64,000 nucleotides of DNA from Puccinellia tenuiflora (lineage: Eukaryota > Streptophyta > Magnoliopsida > Poales > Poaceae), in assembly GCA_012064385.1 (NCBI GenBank), contig QRDG01000139.1, forward strand, positions 669,869 through 733,868. The letters run 5' to 3'. The first letter of the stretch is position 1. Every line of letters starts with the position of its first letter. Both the position numbers and the translations under genes were made by a program. The notes below the pieces were generated by a model, which was given only the letters and a program-made list of their open reading frames with translations, had not been told where the DNA came from and ran no database searches. Below are positions 22,578 to 34,387 of this stretch, in pieces.

Positions 22578-23642
22578 CCCCAAGAGCCTGAAGTACAAGT
22601 CTTTGTGATAGCTGATAGTCCTAATCTGCAAGAACTGTTTGGAATCACTCTTTGTAATGAAAATTCTGGAAGTGCAGAAAATGCCTCAAGAGAAATGCTT
22701 CGCGAGCGCCTGCCAGATGCCTCGCGAGAGCCTCTTGAAGCCTCGCGAGGAGAAATGCCTCGCGAGGGAAATCTCGAGGAAGCAGAACCTTGGAGAGAAC
22801 CTCGTCAGCCGTCTCATAAATCTATTGTTGAGTTGAAGGAGTTACCTGCTCACCTGAAGTATCTGTTTCTAGAGGAAGAAAAAATTCACCCTGTGATAAT
22901 TAGCTCTGCACTTGATGATGAACAGGAGCACAGCCTATTGTCAGTTCTCAGACTCTACAAGAATGTCATTGGATATTCCATTGATGACATCAAGGGAATC
23001 GATGAGAAGGTTTGCTCTCATAGAATATATCTTGAAGAGGATAGCACCCTCTCCAGAGAAGGACAAAGGAGATTAAACCCTGCCCTACAAGAAGTAGTAA
23101 AAAAGGAAGTTATGAAACTCCTACAAGAAGGCATGATCTACCCCATCTCTGACAGCGAGTGGGTGAGTCCTATCCACATAGTGCCCAAGAAAGGAGGCTA
23201 TACAGTGGTTGAAAATTATGAAGGAAAATTGATGACCACAAGACCTGTTACTGGATGGAGAATGGTCAATGATTTCAGGAAATTGAACAAGGCAACTAGG
23301 AAGGATCATTTCCCTTTGCCATTTATGGACCAAATGTTGGAGAGGTTAGCAGGGCAAGAATTCTATTGTTACCTTGATGGATACTCTGGATTTCTTCAGA
23401 TTCCCATCCATCCAGCAGATCAAGAAAAAACTACATTCACATGTCCATATGGAACATTTGCATACAAAAGATTGCCATTTGGTCTGTGTAATGCCCCAGG
23501 AACCTTCCAGAGGTGCATGACTTCAATATTCTCTAACTACATTGAGAAAATTATGGAAGTTTTCATGGATGATTTCACTGTCTATGGAAAAGACTTTGTC
23601 ACCTGCTTGAAGAACCTGGCAGCAGTCCTGCAGAGATGCTGA
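22578..23642 (+). pseudogene. Athila reverse transcriptase segment
   Basis: Same frame as the protease segment. After a linker rich in ASRE/PRE residues, encoded by repeated TCGCGAG palindromes (about 22680-22780), the RT fingers and palm follow. These include a YLDGYSGF block and the active-site FMDD at 23562-23573. Athila elements typically have Phe in place of the first Tyr. The frame is cut by TGA at 23640-23642, where the context CTGAGAGC suggests an original CGA. Coding resumes in frame in the next segment. No initiator is expected because this is the middle of a polyprotein. Confidence 0.88.
22680..22785. repeat. TCGCGAG palindrome cluster 1 (coding linker)
   Basis: At least four copies of (C/T)TCGCGAG with short A/G-rich spacers encode ASRE/PRE-type residues between protease and RT. 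A derived CTCGAGG is also present. Confidence 0.8.
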
Positions 23643-24548
23643 GAGCAGAACTTGATATTGAACTGGGAGAAATGCTACTTCTTAGTCACTGAAGGTATTG
23701 TGCTTAGACACCTGATATCCTCTAGAGGCATTGAAGTGGATAAATCAAAGGTTGATGTGATTGCTAAATTACCACCCCCTGAAAATGTAAAAGGAATACA
23801 GAGTTTCCTTGGACATGCTAGATTTTACAGGAGATTCATTAAGGATTTCTCCAGCATTGCAAAGCCTCTAACCAAACTGCTCAGTCAAGATGTCAAATTC
23901 CACTTTGATGAAGCTTGTCTGAAGGCCTTTAACCAGTTGAAGCAAGCTCTTATTTCTGCTCCAATTGTGCAGCCTCTAGATTGGACCCTACCCTTCGAGT
24001 TGATGTGTGATGCAAGTGATTTTGCAGTTGGAGCAGTTCTGGGCCAGAGAAAAGGGAAAGCTCAGCATGTGATCCACTATGCCAGCAAAACTCTTGATGA
24101 TTCTCAGATCAATTATTCCACTACTGAAAAAGAATTGCTTGAAGTGGTATTCGCATTTGACAAGTTCAGATCTTATCTAGTTGGGCAAAAATGTACTATC
24201 TTCACTTATCATGCAGGAATAAGATATCTTGTCAGCAAGAAAGATGCCAAGCCCAGGCTAATCAGATGGATTCTCCTGCTTCAAGAGTTTGATATTGAGA
24301 TCAAGTATAAGAAAGTTTCTGAGAATGTGGTAGCTGATCATTTGTCAAGAATAAGTTGCTCTGAAACCAGAAAAATAGAAGACAGCATCCCTGGAGAGCA
24401 ACTAATGGGAGTAAATGCCTCGCGAGGGCTTCTTGAAGCCTCGCGAGGGAGACCTCAGGACGATCTAACTCTTCATGCTTCGCGAGGAGATGCTTCGCAA
24501 GATGTGCTTTGCGAGGAAAAAGGCCTCGCGAGGGTCGATGTCTCGTGA
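23643..24548 (+). pseudogene. Athila RT connection and RNase H segment
   Basis: In frame with the preceding segment, it reads the end of RT (FLGHARFYRRFI near 23810), then RNase H with CDASDFAVGAVLG (near 24007) and TEKELLEV (near 24124). One usual TDH motif reads TYHAGIRYL (near 24204), so the expected aspartate is replaced. A second linker made of TCGCGAG palindromes (about 24415-24545) separates RNase H from integrase. The segment ends in TGA at 24546-24548, inside a CTCGTGAG that is a one-base variant of the repeated CTCGCGAG, so deamination of the repeat created the stop. Confidence 0.87.
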
Positions 24549-24550
24549 GA
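24413..24550. repeat. TCGCGAG palindrome cluster 2 (coding linker)
   Basis: About seven copies, some decayed (TCGCAAG, TTGCGAG, TCGTGAG), lie between RNase H and integrase. The decayed forms are single C-to-T or G-to-A changes at CpG. Confidence 0.8.
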
Positions 24551-25850
24551 AGCTAAGACTCCATGGTATGCTGACATTGTGAATTACCTAGAGTGCAAAA
24601 TTATGCCAGCTGATTTGTCCTACCATCAGAAAAAGAAATTCATGCATGAAGCCAAGAGCTATTACTGGGATGAACCATTCCTCTACAAGCATTGTGCAGA
24701 TGGTATAGTGAGGAGATGTGTGCCCTCTGAAGAAACTCATGATGTGATGTTCCAATGTCATTCTGGCATGTATGGAGGCCATGCTGGAGTAATGAAAACT
24801 CAAGCAAAGATTCTCCACACTGGATTTTATTGGCCCAACCTGTTCAAAGATGTTCATTATTTTATCAAGCAGTGTGATCCCTGCCAGAGAACTGGGAAAA
24901 TCTCGAGAAGGAATGAAATGCCTCAGCAAGGCATTCTTGAAGTTGAACTGCTTGATGTATGGGGAGTTGATTTTGTTGGGCCTCTACCTTCCTCTCGAGG
25001 TTTCAAGTATATCCTTGTAGCAGTGGATTATGTGTCCAAATGGGTTGAAGCGGTACCAACTGTCAGTGCAGATTCCAAGTCAGTCTGCAAGCTGTTCAAA
25101 ACTGTAATTTTCCCCAGATTTGGAGTTCCCAGAGTTGTGATCAGTGATGGAGGAGCCCACTTCAACAATGAACAGCTAGAGAAGCTGTTGAGCAAGTATG
25201 GTGTGAAGAATCACAGAGTTACTACACCTTACCATCCTCAAGCCAATGGACAAGTTGGGTTATCCAATAGAGAAATTAAGCAGATCCTTGAAAAAGTTGT
25301 GTCCAAGTCCAGAGCAGATTGGTCCCTGAAATTGCCTGATACCTTGTGGGCATACAGAACTGGATACAAAACACCTATTGGAATGTCACCCTTCAGGCCT
25401 GTATATGGTAAAGCATCCCATTTGCCTGTCGAGTTAGAGCACAGAGCTCGGAGTGCAAGGAAACTGCAGATGTGTGAGCTTGAAGAGCTAAGGCATGATG
25501 CATATGAGAGTTCCAAGATTTACAAGGAGAAGACCAAGAAATGGCATGACAAACATATCCTCAGGAAGGAGTTCATCATTGGACAGCAAGTGTTGGTGTA
25601 TGACTCCAAGTTGCATCTGTTTGCTAGAAAATTCAAGTCAAGATGGTTTGGTCCTTGCATAGTGAAGAAGGACTTGGGAAATGGTGCCTTCGAAGTCCAG
25701 ACCCCATCAGCAGGTACCTTCAAGGTAAATGGTCAGAGACTGAAGCATTACCTAACTGGAGAGAAGATTGACATTGAAGATCCTGAAGAAAGCGAGAATG
25801 ACGAGTCAGAGGATGTTCCCAATGCATCCTCTGAAGCTGTGAAGCAGTGA
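24549..25850 (+). pseudogene. Athila integrase segment with missing catalytic Glu
   Basis: Same frame again, ending at TGA 25848-25850. The N-terminal zinc-binding region (H...H...CDPC near 24750-24885) leads into the catalytic core, with WGVDFVGPL (first Asp, near 24967) and VISDGGAHF (second Asp, near 25143). The third catalytic position reads QVGLSNRE where QVE is expected (near 25251), a Glu-to-Gly change, so the enzyme should be inactive even without the upstream stops. The C-terminal region keeps the conserved 'GQQVLVYDSKL' stretch. There is no chromodomain, as expected for Athila. Confidence 0.88.
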
Positions 25851-26054
25851 GAAGAAGCTACGGTCAGGCTCGTGACCTTAAACAAGCGCTCATCGGGAGG
25901 CAGCCTGATATCCTTTTTATATATTATTTCCCTTCAAGAGTTATTTTTGTTTTGTGTGCTTCCTTTCCTTTTTGTTTGTTGTTTTGTTTTTCAGATTGAT
26001 GAATAAAAGAGAGTGAAGTGGGTTGGCAGAGACCCCTGCAAGCAAGGAGTAAAA

Positions 26055-26185
26055 GGTCGCTCGGCGAGGAAAAAGGCCTCTCGAGGGATTCTGCTTCAAG
26101 AGAAAGCTTCTCGAGGGCTTGATGCTTCGCGAGGAAAAAAGCCTCGCTAGGGTTTTTGCTTCGCGAGGAAGACTTCTCGAGGATT
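26055..26185. repeat. TCGCGAG palindrome cluster 3 (3' untranslated part)
   Basis: Further copies and TCTCGAGG variants lie about 200 bp after the integrase stop, so the repeat is not confined to coding linkers. The rest of 25851-26240 holds nothing else recognisable. Confidence 0.75.
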
Positions 26186-26240
26186 CGACCCTTAAACCAG
26201 GTGAACACAATCCAATTAACAAAGCCTGTTACACAAACCA

Positions 26241-27472
26241 GGTTTGTTTTACTGAACAATTTGGTATTTTGTTTGCTATATTTGAAGCAATATTTAAAGA
26301 GATATGAATTATTCAAAATTGTTTTGATTTCAAAAGGAAACAAATTTCCTAGAGCGGATGCAACACTCACCAGGAAAACGTGGAGCAGGTCGGGGAGGCG
26401 CGGGGATGGCCGGCGGTGACGGAATAGGTTCCAGCGAGCGGCGGCCGCGGCAGGAAGGGGACGAGGATGAATGCGTCGGCCCCGACTTCCCGACTCGATT
26501 CCTTTGGTGGGAAGAGAGAGGAGAACGTGGCGGACCTCGCCATGGTCTCCGATTCATCCGGAGAGCCCCGGACGACGGCGTCGAGCTCGAAACGGTGGCG
26601 GCGATGGAGTTCGGCCTCGGTGTGAGAGAGGAGAAGCAACGGGAGAGCAGGGGGAGGAGGGGAGCAGGTGAGGTGGTCCAGGTCGTCGTGGGCGTGCTTG
26701 ACCTCCAGGGGGCCACGGGGACGACGTCCACGGGTGGGGCACGACGGCATGGCCGGCAACATGGCGCCAGTGGCCATGGCCGCCACTGTGCGGGAAAAGA
26801 ACTTTTTTGCGAAAAACCCCCTGCTTCCATTTTTTCTGTAATTACAAAAGAGCCCAGCAGCAGAATTTGCAATTTAATTGGGGCCTTTAAACAATTTTAT
26901 AAAATACACAAAAATTCATGTCGGCTCCACTTGACCTTTAGGTGCTCCACAAAAATTGGTGAGGCAAAATAAAATGTTTTGGCCAACCTTTGTTCACAGT
27001 TTTTTAATTATAGTCATTTTGACAAATACCAATTTGTATTTATTTGAGGCACTTAAACATTTCCAAAAATAATGAAAATATTCATGGAGGCTCTCACGAT
27101 AATATTGAAGCTCCCCATGATTTTAGTTTGAATTTTTGGAATGTTTATCTTGGTTTAAAAAATAGAAAAAGAATTAAGCCAATTTGAATTATCAATTTTA
27201 TTTCCTTGCATAATAAGAATTTGCTTCATCAACTGGACATAACATGTACACTTGGAACTTCCTAAACAATTTGGAAGTTCACGTTTATTGGTTTGCTAAG
27301 TTGAGCAATTTTATTTGGTGGATGGTTGTGGAAGGTTTGCTTCCCCGTTTCAATTTGTTTCCAAGTGAAGGTTAGAAAAAGCAATTGCATATGGATGCTA
27401 TGATGCAAAACAAGAAAGCAAAAAGTGGAAAAAATTCTTCGTATTTTTCATTGCAAAGCTGGGGCTGTTACA
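26241..27472 (-). mobile_element. truncated LTR X (distal 1.2 kb), fused to Athila
   Basis: From GGTTTGTTTTACTGAAC onward it matches 47287-48806 and 54603-56066, and it ends GGGGCTGTTACA. The first ~2.3 kb of the LTR is missing. The whole GGCCGGCC minisatellite has also been removed, joining AAATTTCC directly to AGAGCGGATG. The flank just right of it is GAGCT (27473-27477), which equals the flank left of the LTR X start at 43641. Confidence 0.88.
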
Positions 27473-27579
27473 GAGCTCCTCCTCCCCAACCCGAGCCGTG
27501 CCTCACCCCGTCCCCGACTTCCTCCAGCCCAAGCATGCCAGCCTCGCCGCCATCCTCCTCTTCCCTCCTGCCCGCAGCC
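27473..27579 (+). repeat. LTR Q, second piece (between two LTR X insertions)
   Basis: A C-rich stretch bounded by GAGCT (target duplication of the X fragment on its left) and CAGCC (target duplication of the solo LTR on its right). It joins 31596 onward once the solo LTR is removed. By inference it follows 43364-43640. Confidence 0.6.
27575..27579. repeat. target-site duplication CAGCC, left copy
   Basis: CAGCC lies directly before the solo LTR. The same CAGCC follows it at 31591-31595. Confidence 0.9.
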
Positions 27580-30500
27580 TGTAATAGCCCCAACTTGGTA
27601 ATGAAAAATACAAAGAATTTTTCCAATTTTTGCATCCTTGTTTGCATCATGGCATGCATATGAAAATTGCTATTGCCAAACTACCAACATATGCAAGCAA
27701 CTAAAATGGGGAGGCAAACTTCCCAAGCAATCCAAACCAAATACAATTGCTCAACTTGTCAACTAACTCATTCTTGGACTTCCAAATTGGTTAGGAAGTT
27801 CCAATTTGCTTTCTATCACCAATTCTCAATTTCCAAATAATTGTCAAATAAGAAATGGACATGAGAGTGCAAATTGGATTAATTCAATTCCTATTTTTGA
27901 AACCAAGTTAAACATTCCAAAAATTCAAACTAAAATCATGGGGAGCTTCAATGTTATTGTTAGAGCCTCCATGAATATTTTTAGTATTTTTGGAAATGTT
28001 TAAGTGCTTCAATTAAATACAAATTGGAAATTGTCAAAAATACTTTTAATTAAGAGCTGTGAACAAATGTTGCCCAAAACATTTTATTTTGTACCACCAA
28101 ATTTTGTGGAGGCTCTAAAGGTTAAGTAGAGCTTATGTGAATTTTTGCACATTTTATAAAAATGTTTTAGTGCCCCAATTAAATCACTAAAGGCTGCTGA
28201 ACTTAAAAGAAAAACAGAAAATGATGAAATGTTCAAAAACTTGATAGTGGGCCCCACTGTCAACCTCTCTGTCCTTCCTCTCTTCTCACTGTGGCGCCAT
28301 GGCACTGGCGCCATGCCGCCCAGCTGGCCGCCGCCCATGCCGCCGTCGGGGCCCTCCCTGGTGGTCAAGTGGCCCTCCTCGACGCTCACCTGCTCCCCCT
28401 CTCTCTCCCCACCTCCTACTCCCTGTTTTCCGGATCGAGTTCGATCCCTAGCTAGCTCCCGTGATCGACGCCGTTCCGTAGCCGTTCGCCGCACCTCGCC
28501 GTCGACTCCGGCCACCCCGAAGCACGCCATCGCCGCCACCAGCTCCGCCTCGCCGAGCTGCACCGTCTCGCCGCAGGAATCGACCCGAGGTCGCCGCAAT
28601 CAACCTCGCCGGGCTGATCCCTTCCGCCTCCGGCCGCTGCGCTGCAGCACGATTGCTACCGCCTCAGCCCTCCTCCACCCACGTCGAGCGTCCCCAACCG
28701 TCCAGGGTGAGTTGGCGCATCTCCGGGACAACCCCTTTCCCCTCCTCCTCCTCGGTAACCTCGCCTCCGTGCGAGAGGCCGCCGGCCGTCCGCCGTGGCC
28801 GTCCGGTGTCGAGCACGCACACGCCGCCGTTCACCTCCTTTCCATCTTCGAGCACGCGCATGGCTACGGCCCCGCACTCGCACACGTTTGGCACGCCCGC
28901 GCACTCACGGAGCGCCGCCCCATCGTGGTCGTCGCCGGCCGCGTACCCGTCGGCACTGTCGCCCACCGTGTGCCCGGCCTGAGGCCGGATGCCTCGGGCT
29001 GGTGCCCGGCCTGCGCGCCCGGCCTGGGCCGGCACTGGGCCGGACCTTTCGGCCACTCGCCCGGCCTCGCACACCTGGACTGGGCCGGCCAAAGGCCGGT
29101 GCCTTCGGGCACCCACCCGGCCTGTAACCCGGCCTGGCCGGCATTAGGCCGGCCTATCTGGGAAAATTGTTTCCCTTTTTGAAATCAAAACAAATTTGAA
29201 ACTTTAATATCTTTTCAAATAATGACTCAAAAATAGCAAATTAAATACCAAAATGCTTAGGAAAACAAACTCTAACTATTAGAGAAATTGAAATCATCTT
29301 TTGAGTTTATTTTACTTATGTTCATATATGAATTCCTAAAATGGGTTAAATAATACCAAATTGGGAAAATTCATAACTTATTAAATATTTAACCAAAAAT
29401 TGTGAATAAGATACCAATGTGATCAACATGCCAAATGCTATCAAACCATGTTAACATCACCTCATGATCACAAAGATTTATTTGATGATATTCATAATTT
29501 GATTAAAAGACTTAAATTCAATTAATGGTTTAATTCGCTATTTATTCTTCGGTACTCAGAAAATTACAAATGAGGTACCAAAATGATCGGAATAACAAAC
29601 CCTATCCATTCATTTCATGTGCATGCATATTTGAGCCACTTCTCTAATAATTTAATAATTTATAAACAATGTGGTCACTAAGATAAATATGGGGTTGTTT
29701 CCAAATAATTGCACTAATTATTTGGCTCCCCATTTAATTTTGCTTTTTCATTTATATGACGGTATCTTTGCATCAATTGGACATGTCATCATGTGATTGA
29801 GCATTGCACCTTGTGTTCGTGTGATTTATTTGTTCTTTTGTATTATCTTGGGTATCGATAGATTCCGGAGTCGATGGTTCCCTCCCCTACCCCGACGAGC
29901 CGTACTACACGCCCCGGCAGCAAGACAAGAGATAACCTAACCTTATTGGCATCTAGCATCCTATGATTTTATCAACTTATTTTATCCACCATAATATTGC
30001 ATGCGATTCAAATGTCATTTTTGATCAAGACATAGAGTATCCTATGAATGCATGTTTTTCCCCGAGCCAATCACATGTATCCCTACCTATGAACCTTAGT
30101 GTTGATGTGTTGGCCGGATACAAAATATACTTGTTGGTTATATGCTTAGCTATGCTTAGCAATGCTTAGCTGAAATACTAGTTATGTCCGTTGTTGAATT
30201 CCATAATTATTGATGTTGATGGAATGATGCGGGCATGGTGGTTTATAGTGATGCTTAATTAAAATGCTAAGAAGGCTTGGATGAGTTGCCATCGGGGATG
30301 GTGTTTTGTCTCATTCTTGCCCCTAGGTGCGAGTTCTTTACCTCTTGAACCAAGACGAGCGTGCTGCCATTGGTGGGTGTATGGGCGCCTTACTAACTAA
30401 ATAACTTGTGCGGGCATATCCAAGGGTCCTCTAGTTCGGTTTTCCATTTGCGTGTGAGTGGAAAAGATGATGTTGATGAGGATTTGTGTTTAGGACGTGG

Positions 30501-31590
30501 CGATGGGACAGGGGCTGAAATAGGCTGGGGAAACTTGCCCTGTGGCCACATATGACTCTTGGATAGTCTCACACGAGGTAAAGGTTTAACCGCGCCCGCT
30601 CGCCGGCCTTCCCCGGAAGAGGGCCAATCAGGTGAGTCGGATGGTACCAATGGGTAAAATAGTACACCCCTACAGGGTTTAATCTTTTCGAAAAGCCGTG
30701 TCCGCGGTTATGGACGACTTGGGAATAGACGATAAGATCATAGAGAACCTTAACCTAATTGATATGGCAGCTAAAGGTTGCATTAATCAAAGTGTGATGA
30801 AGGTTCATTTCCTCGAGGGTGATTCGAGGGAGTGCCTTTGGTGGAGATGAGAGATGGTTTGGCTACAAGTTGGTTCACCGAGAATCGAAGATGAAATGTT
30901 ACTCTCTTATCCCCTTTATGAAAAATATTCTAAATAGGCGATGCCTTGTGTCATTTATATCTTTTAAATGAAAATCTAGCTTTATGCAAATTAGCTACAT
31001 TATACAGCTTTAGAGCCTCCGTCAGCATCGGGCCTATATCGCCCTACTAAACTTGCGACTACATCGTACTCAGTCTCTCTTTGCTGCCCTTATATTTGTA
31101 TTTCAGAGGAGGACGACACCGAGCATCGAGGTGGGTTCTTCGTGGATGTCGACTAGTAGTCCGGGGTTCCCAGGTGGCAGCTTGGGACCGTGGAATAAGA
31201 TGGCTGGGTTCTTTTATCTGTAGGCCTCTTAGGCCATATATTTGCATCCTGTTGTTAGACAACACTACCTGCTTCCGCTTGATGTATTTGTTGGATATGT
31301 GATCCTTTTGTGTGTAATATTTGTATCTTCTCTTATATGAATTGCTATATGCTTTTGTGTCGTAGAGTCTGCAATGTGCCAGTTGTTCCACAAGTCTCGG
31401 TCTCTTTACTATACGTGATAGCGATGTCTGAGCTTATGGCATGATCGAGGTGTTGTGTGCCGATGATCCATTCCGAGCACACCTGCCAATGAGTTTTGGC
31501 ATGGGATTGGTAAACCCAGTAACCCTCGATTGTGTAGCATGACCGGTTGCATAATGCTTCACTGTATAGTTCTGGGGTCGGGGCGCTAGA
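27580..31590 (+). mobile_element. solo LTR X, inverted, 4011 bp
   Basis: It runs from TGTAATAGCCCC to GGGGCGCTAGA, the reverse of the other X copies, so the coding direction is plus. The terminal ACA/TGT has one substitution. Perfect 5-bp TSDs (CAGCC) and no internal domain make it a solo LTR. It is inserted inside LTR Q. It carries the GC minisatellite (about 28975-29155) and the shared motif (30694-30715, reverse orientation). The long ORFs at 28229-29182 and 28084-28599 are GC-composition artefacts. Confidence 0.93.
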
Positions 31591-31595
31591 CAGCC
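31591..31595. repeat. target-site duplication CAGCC, right copy
   Basis: Matches 27575-27579. Confidence 0.9.
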
Positions 31596-34382
31596 ACACC
31601 CGCCGCCGACCAACACCTTGCCATGGTCGCCGCCGACCCATCTCTGCTCCTCCTCGCCTCTGCCTCGCCCGCCTCTCCCGAGCTCGAGCCCGAGCGCCTC
31701 TCCCCTACTCTCCTCCGCGCTCGCCCCTGTGCCCGACCCGAGCTCTTCCCACCGACCGCGCCCTGCAGCTCCTCCATCGCCTGCGCCCGTTGTCTCCGTT
31801 CCCGATGTCCCGTGCGGTGCGTGCTGCTGCTCGTCCCGTTTCTGTCTCCGTGTCGTGCGTCCTCATGTGCTGCCTCCGTCCCCGGTGGTTGTGCTCGTGC
31901 TGCCGTGTCCGTGTGCATCCTCGACTGTCCCCGTTGTCGTGTTTCCCCGACGTGCGTCCCCGTCATGAAGCCGATTCCCGTTCCTGTCGTGTGACTCCGT
32001 TCCCCGTCGTGACACACCGTGAGGGCCGACCCGATGACGCCGCCAAGATCTTCCCCTACACCGGAACCCGTCAAGTTCTCTGCTCCGTTTGTGTTTTGTG
32101 TCGGCCGCCTTCGTGCGTGACAGGGAAGACCCAACCCGCCAAGTGCTCCAATTCTGTGAACCCTGAAGACCGAGTACCCCGACGCTGTGAACCCCGATGA
32201 CCCCGAAGCCCGAAATGCCAAGGTCCGCCACGATGACGCCCCGTGAATGACTAGTTCCACAACGTCGACTACCTCGACTACTTCTACTCCGAACGGAACG
32301 ACTACTTCGACTACTTCCACGACTTCGACTACTTCCTCTCCTGTCCGAAGACGGTGGTTTCGGACCCGAAGATCCCTCGATCTAACGTGTGACCCCAACC
32401 CTATCCCTAAATACCCTATATGCGTATCTTATAAAATCATGCATAATTAATTAACATCGAACCTTTATCCATTTAGTCGAATTAAATCAACTAAATTTAA
32501 TTATGGGGTTTTGTCCGGTGCATCTATATTGTGCACCGATCCCATTTAAAATGATTTGCCATGTGTTAGGAATAAAATTTGGATCACATTTAATTTGTCA
32601 TGCATACATGTCATCCACATGCCGGTTCTTTTGCCGTGGAGTAAAATGCATCTTTTCCGTTGCCCAGTGTTCGTTTCTTTTCGGGAATAGGACGTTGAGT
32701 TGATGTGAGCAACGACAGGTTCTGCTACCTCTACCGGATTGCAGGCAAGGACTACTCACCTGCTATCTTCACTTGTTTTCTGTCTCTTACTCGTCCTATC
32801 TTTTGTTACTTGCTAGCCTTATGTCACGATGCTTGTGTCTCAATCCTAGTTGCATGTTTACCTTGCAGCCATGATAAGCCACACCCCCGCATCCTATTAC
32901 CTTGTTGTTTGTTTACCTTGCTAGCCTTCGAGTCCTAGTGCATGCTTAGGTGCCTTGCTTGAGTCCTGTTATCACTTTATCTAGTCTTGTTGTTAATATG
33001 ATAGCTAGGCTCAACTCACATGTTAATCTTTAATTTCTGTTACGATGGGAATAATATAATAAAGATAAGGCACCGGCGGAAGGCCAATCGGGGCGTTTTG
33101 TTCTGCTAGTGTCGCATAGGACCCGAGTTCTTTTCAGCTGATTGAAGACTGAGCGCACTAACCACATGTGGGAGTTCTATGGGGCTCTCCGCAACCTATT
33201 ACCGGATCCTCAAACTTGTTCAGGAGCCACAACTTAGTTTGGGTGTTACCATTTGCGCGCGTACGACGATGACGATGATGATGATGAGCACGTAAGATGA
33301 TGACGGTTATGTAGTTACTTTACGGTAGGGCTCGCAGCATGAGCGTTTACCGCATGTGGAAGGAGGTCAATCGTATGAGTGTTCCTCCCGAAGCCATGCA
33401 CGCATCGGCTAGGTCCGCCTCGAAGCTTCGGCCGGACTTTCTATGCGGTTCCAACCTATATAGGTCGCTCCTTGGACTTGTTTGTAGAGAAGGGAAGTGT
33501 TGTGTCGAACGCTCCACCGGTACACCTCTAAGCGAGTGTTTCGATGCGTGTGGGTTCATTGGTGCATCCCTGCAGGGTGAAATCTTTTCGAAAAGCCGTG
33601 TCCGCGGTTATGGACGACTTCGTGAAATACGCTGGCTAAAAAGATCATAGACAACTTTCACCTTATGATAATTATAACTTGACTAGTAAGATAGATTACA
33701 TGAATAATAACCTATAAAATTGCCAACTGTGTGAGTGCCTTTGGGCTTGCTGCTCGTGGTATAAATGGGCTGGTAAGGAATTGGCTGGGTTATGTTTGGT
33801 GTTAGTATATAGTTGGTTCCTTGTGCGCTCTCTTACCTTGTCTCTTTTAGACGAAAGTTGTAGCATGTCTCTATAAGTTGTTAGTGTTGCTTGCCGCCGC
33901 TTCAATCGCTAACCCACTTCCCCCGGAATTCCAGCTTTGATATCTTGTGAGTATTACTTGCCAGTACTGTCTATAGTACTGACCCCTTCGGGGCTGCTAT
34001 TCCAATGCAGCCGACAGGTTTGACGTCTGACGACGTTAGCTTGGGAATCCCTCCGGCTTGGCCTGGATAGGGATATGGTGCCTTTGATTATCTTCAGGAC
34101 TCTTAGTCCACATTTATATTCTTATCCGTAGCCGGATACTATTCACTTCCGTTGTTATTGGATCTTTGTATCGTATCTTTTGCTCTTGACTCGGTGAGTC
34201 GTTCTTGTATATGTTCTTTTGTGGTTTTCGTCGAGAACTATTGTAATGATAATCACAATTCCACCCGCATAATGTGTGTGTTGCGACGTGCACGTTATGC
34301 CTGGTGGGCGTCCTAGGATCGTTATTATGCGGATTTGGCGGTAGCGCTCAAATCCACATAGTACCGATCCCGGGGCGTTACT
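31596..34382 (+). repeat. LTR Q, main 3' part (third Tekay-like LTR family)
   Basis: A C-rich first 800 bp is followed by AT-rich sequence ending GGGGCGTTAC, the mirror of the TGTARCGCCCC terminus of family X. The shared motif lies at 33594-33615 in the expected orientation. No PBS or PPT adjoins the right border, and the next bases ATCGT resemble ATCGA before 43364, so this looks like the outer end of a solo LTR. With 43364-43640 and 27473-27579 its length would be about 3.2 kb, typical of this group. The long ORFs in both directions around 31586-32398 are not protein-like. Confidence 0.6.
32262..32340. repeat. short tandem repeat of CGACTACTT units in LTR Q
   Basis: Imperfect repeats of 9 bp (variants of TTCGACTAC), giving Ser/Thr-only reading in one frame. 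Confidence 0.7.
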
Positions 34383-34387
34383 ATCGT

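Larger units (their letters stand above)
21865..26240 (+). mobile_element. Athila-type Ty3/Gypsy remnant: protease to integrase, no LTRs
   Basis: A plus-strand element truncated on the left at the LTR of the family Z element and on the right at a truncated LTR X. One continuous reading frame runs from 21867 to 25850 and carries the end of gag, protease, reverse transcriptase, RNase H and integrase, with three in-frame stops. No LTR, PBS or PPT remains. Athila assignment rests on the DLGSS protease and FMDDFTVYG reverse-transcriptase signatures and on the RNase H and integrase style. Confidence 0.9.

Noticed and set aside
22680..26185. Possible CRISPR-like array or site-specific recombination sites from the repeated TCGCGAG palindromes
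   Set aside because: The spacing is irregular, units are only about 8 bp, and two clusters are in frame inside a polyprotein. The context is a plant retroelement.
28229..29182. 317-codon plus-strand ORF
   Set aside because: It sits inside the inverted solo LTR X over the GC-rich region, contains Pro/Arg/Ala runs, and has no domain or conservation in the other copies.
31586..32398. 270-codon minus-strand ORF with VEVVEVVEV-type repeats
   Set aside because: The repeats come from a 9-bp tandem repeat in LTR Q. Several frames are open on both strands in C-rich sequence.
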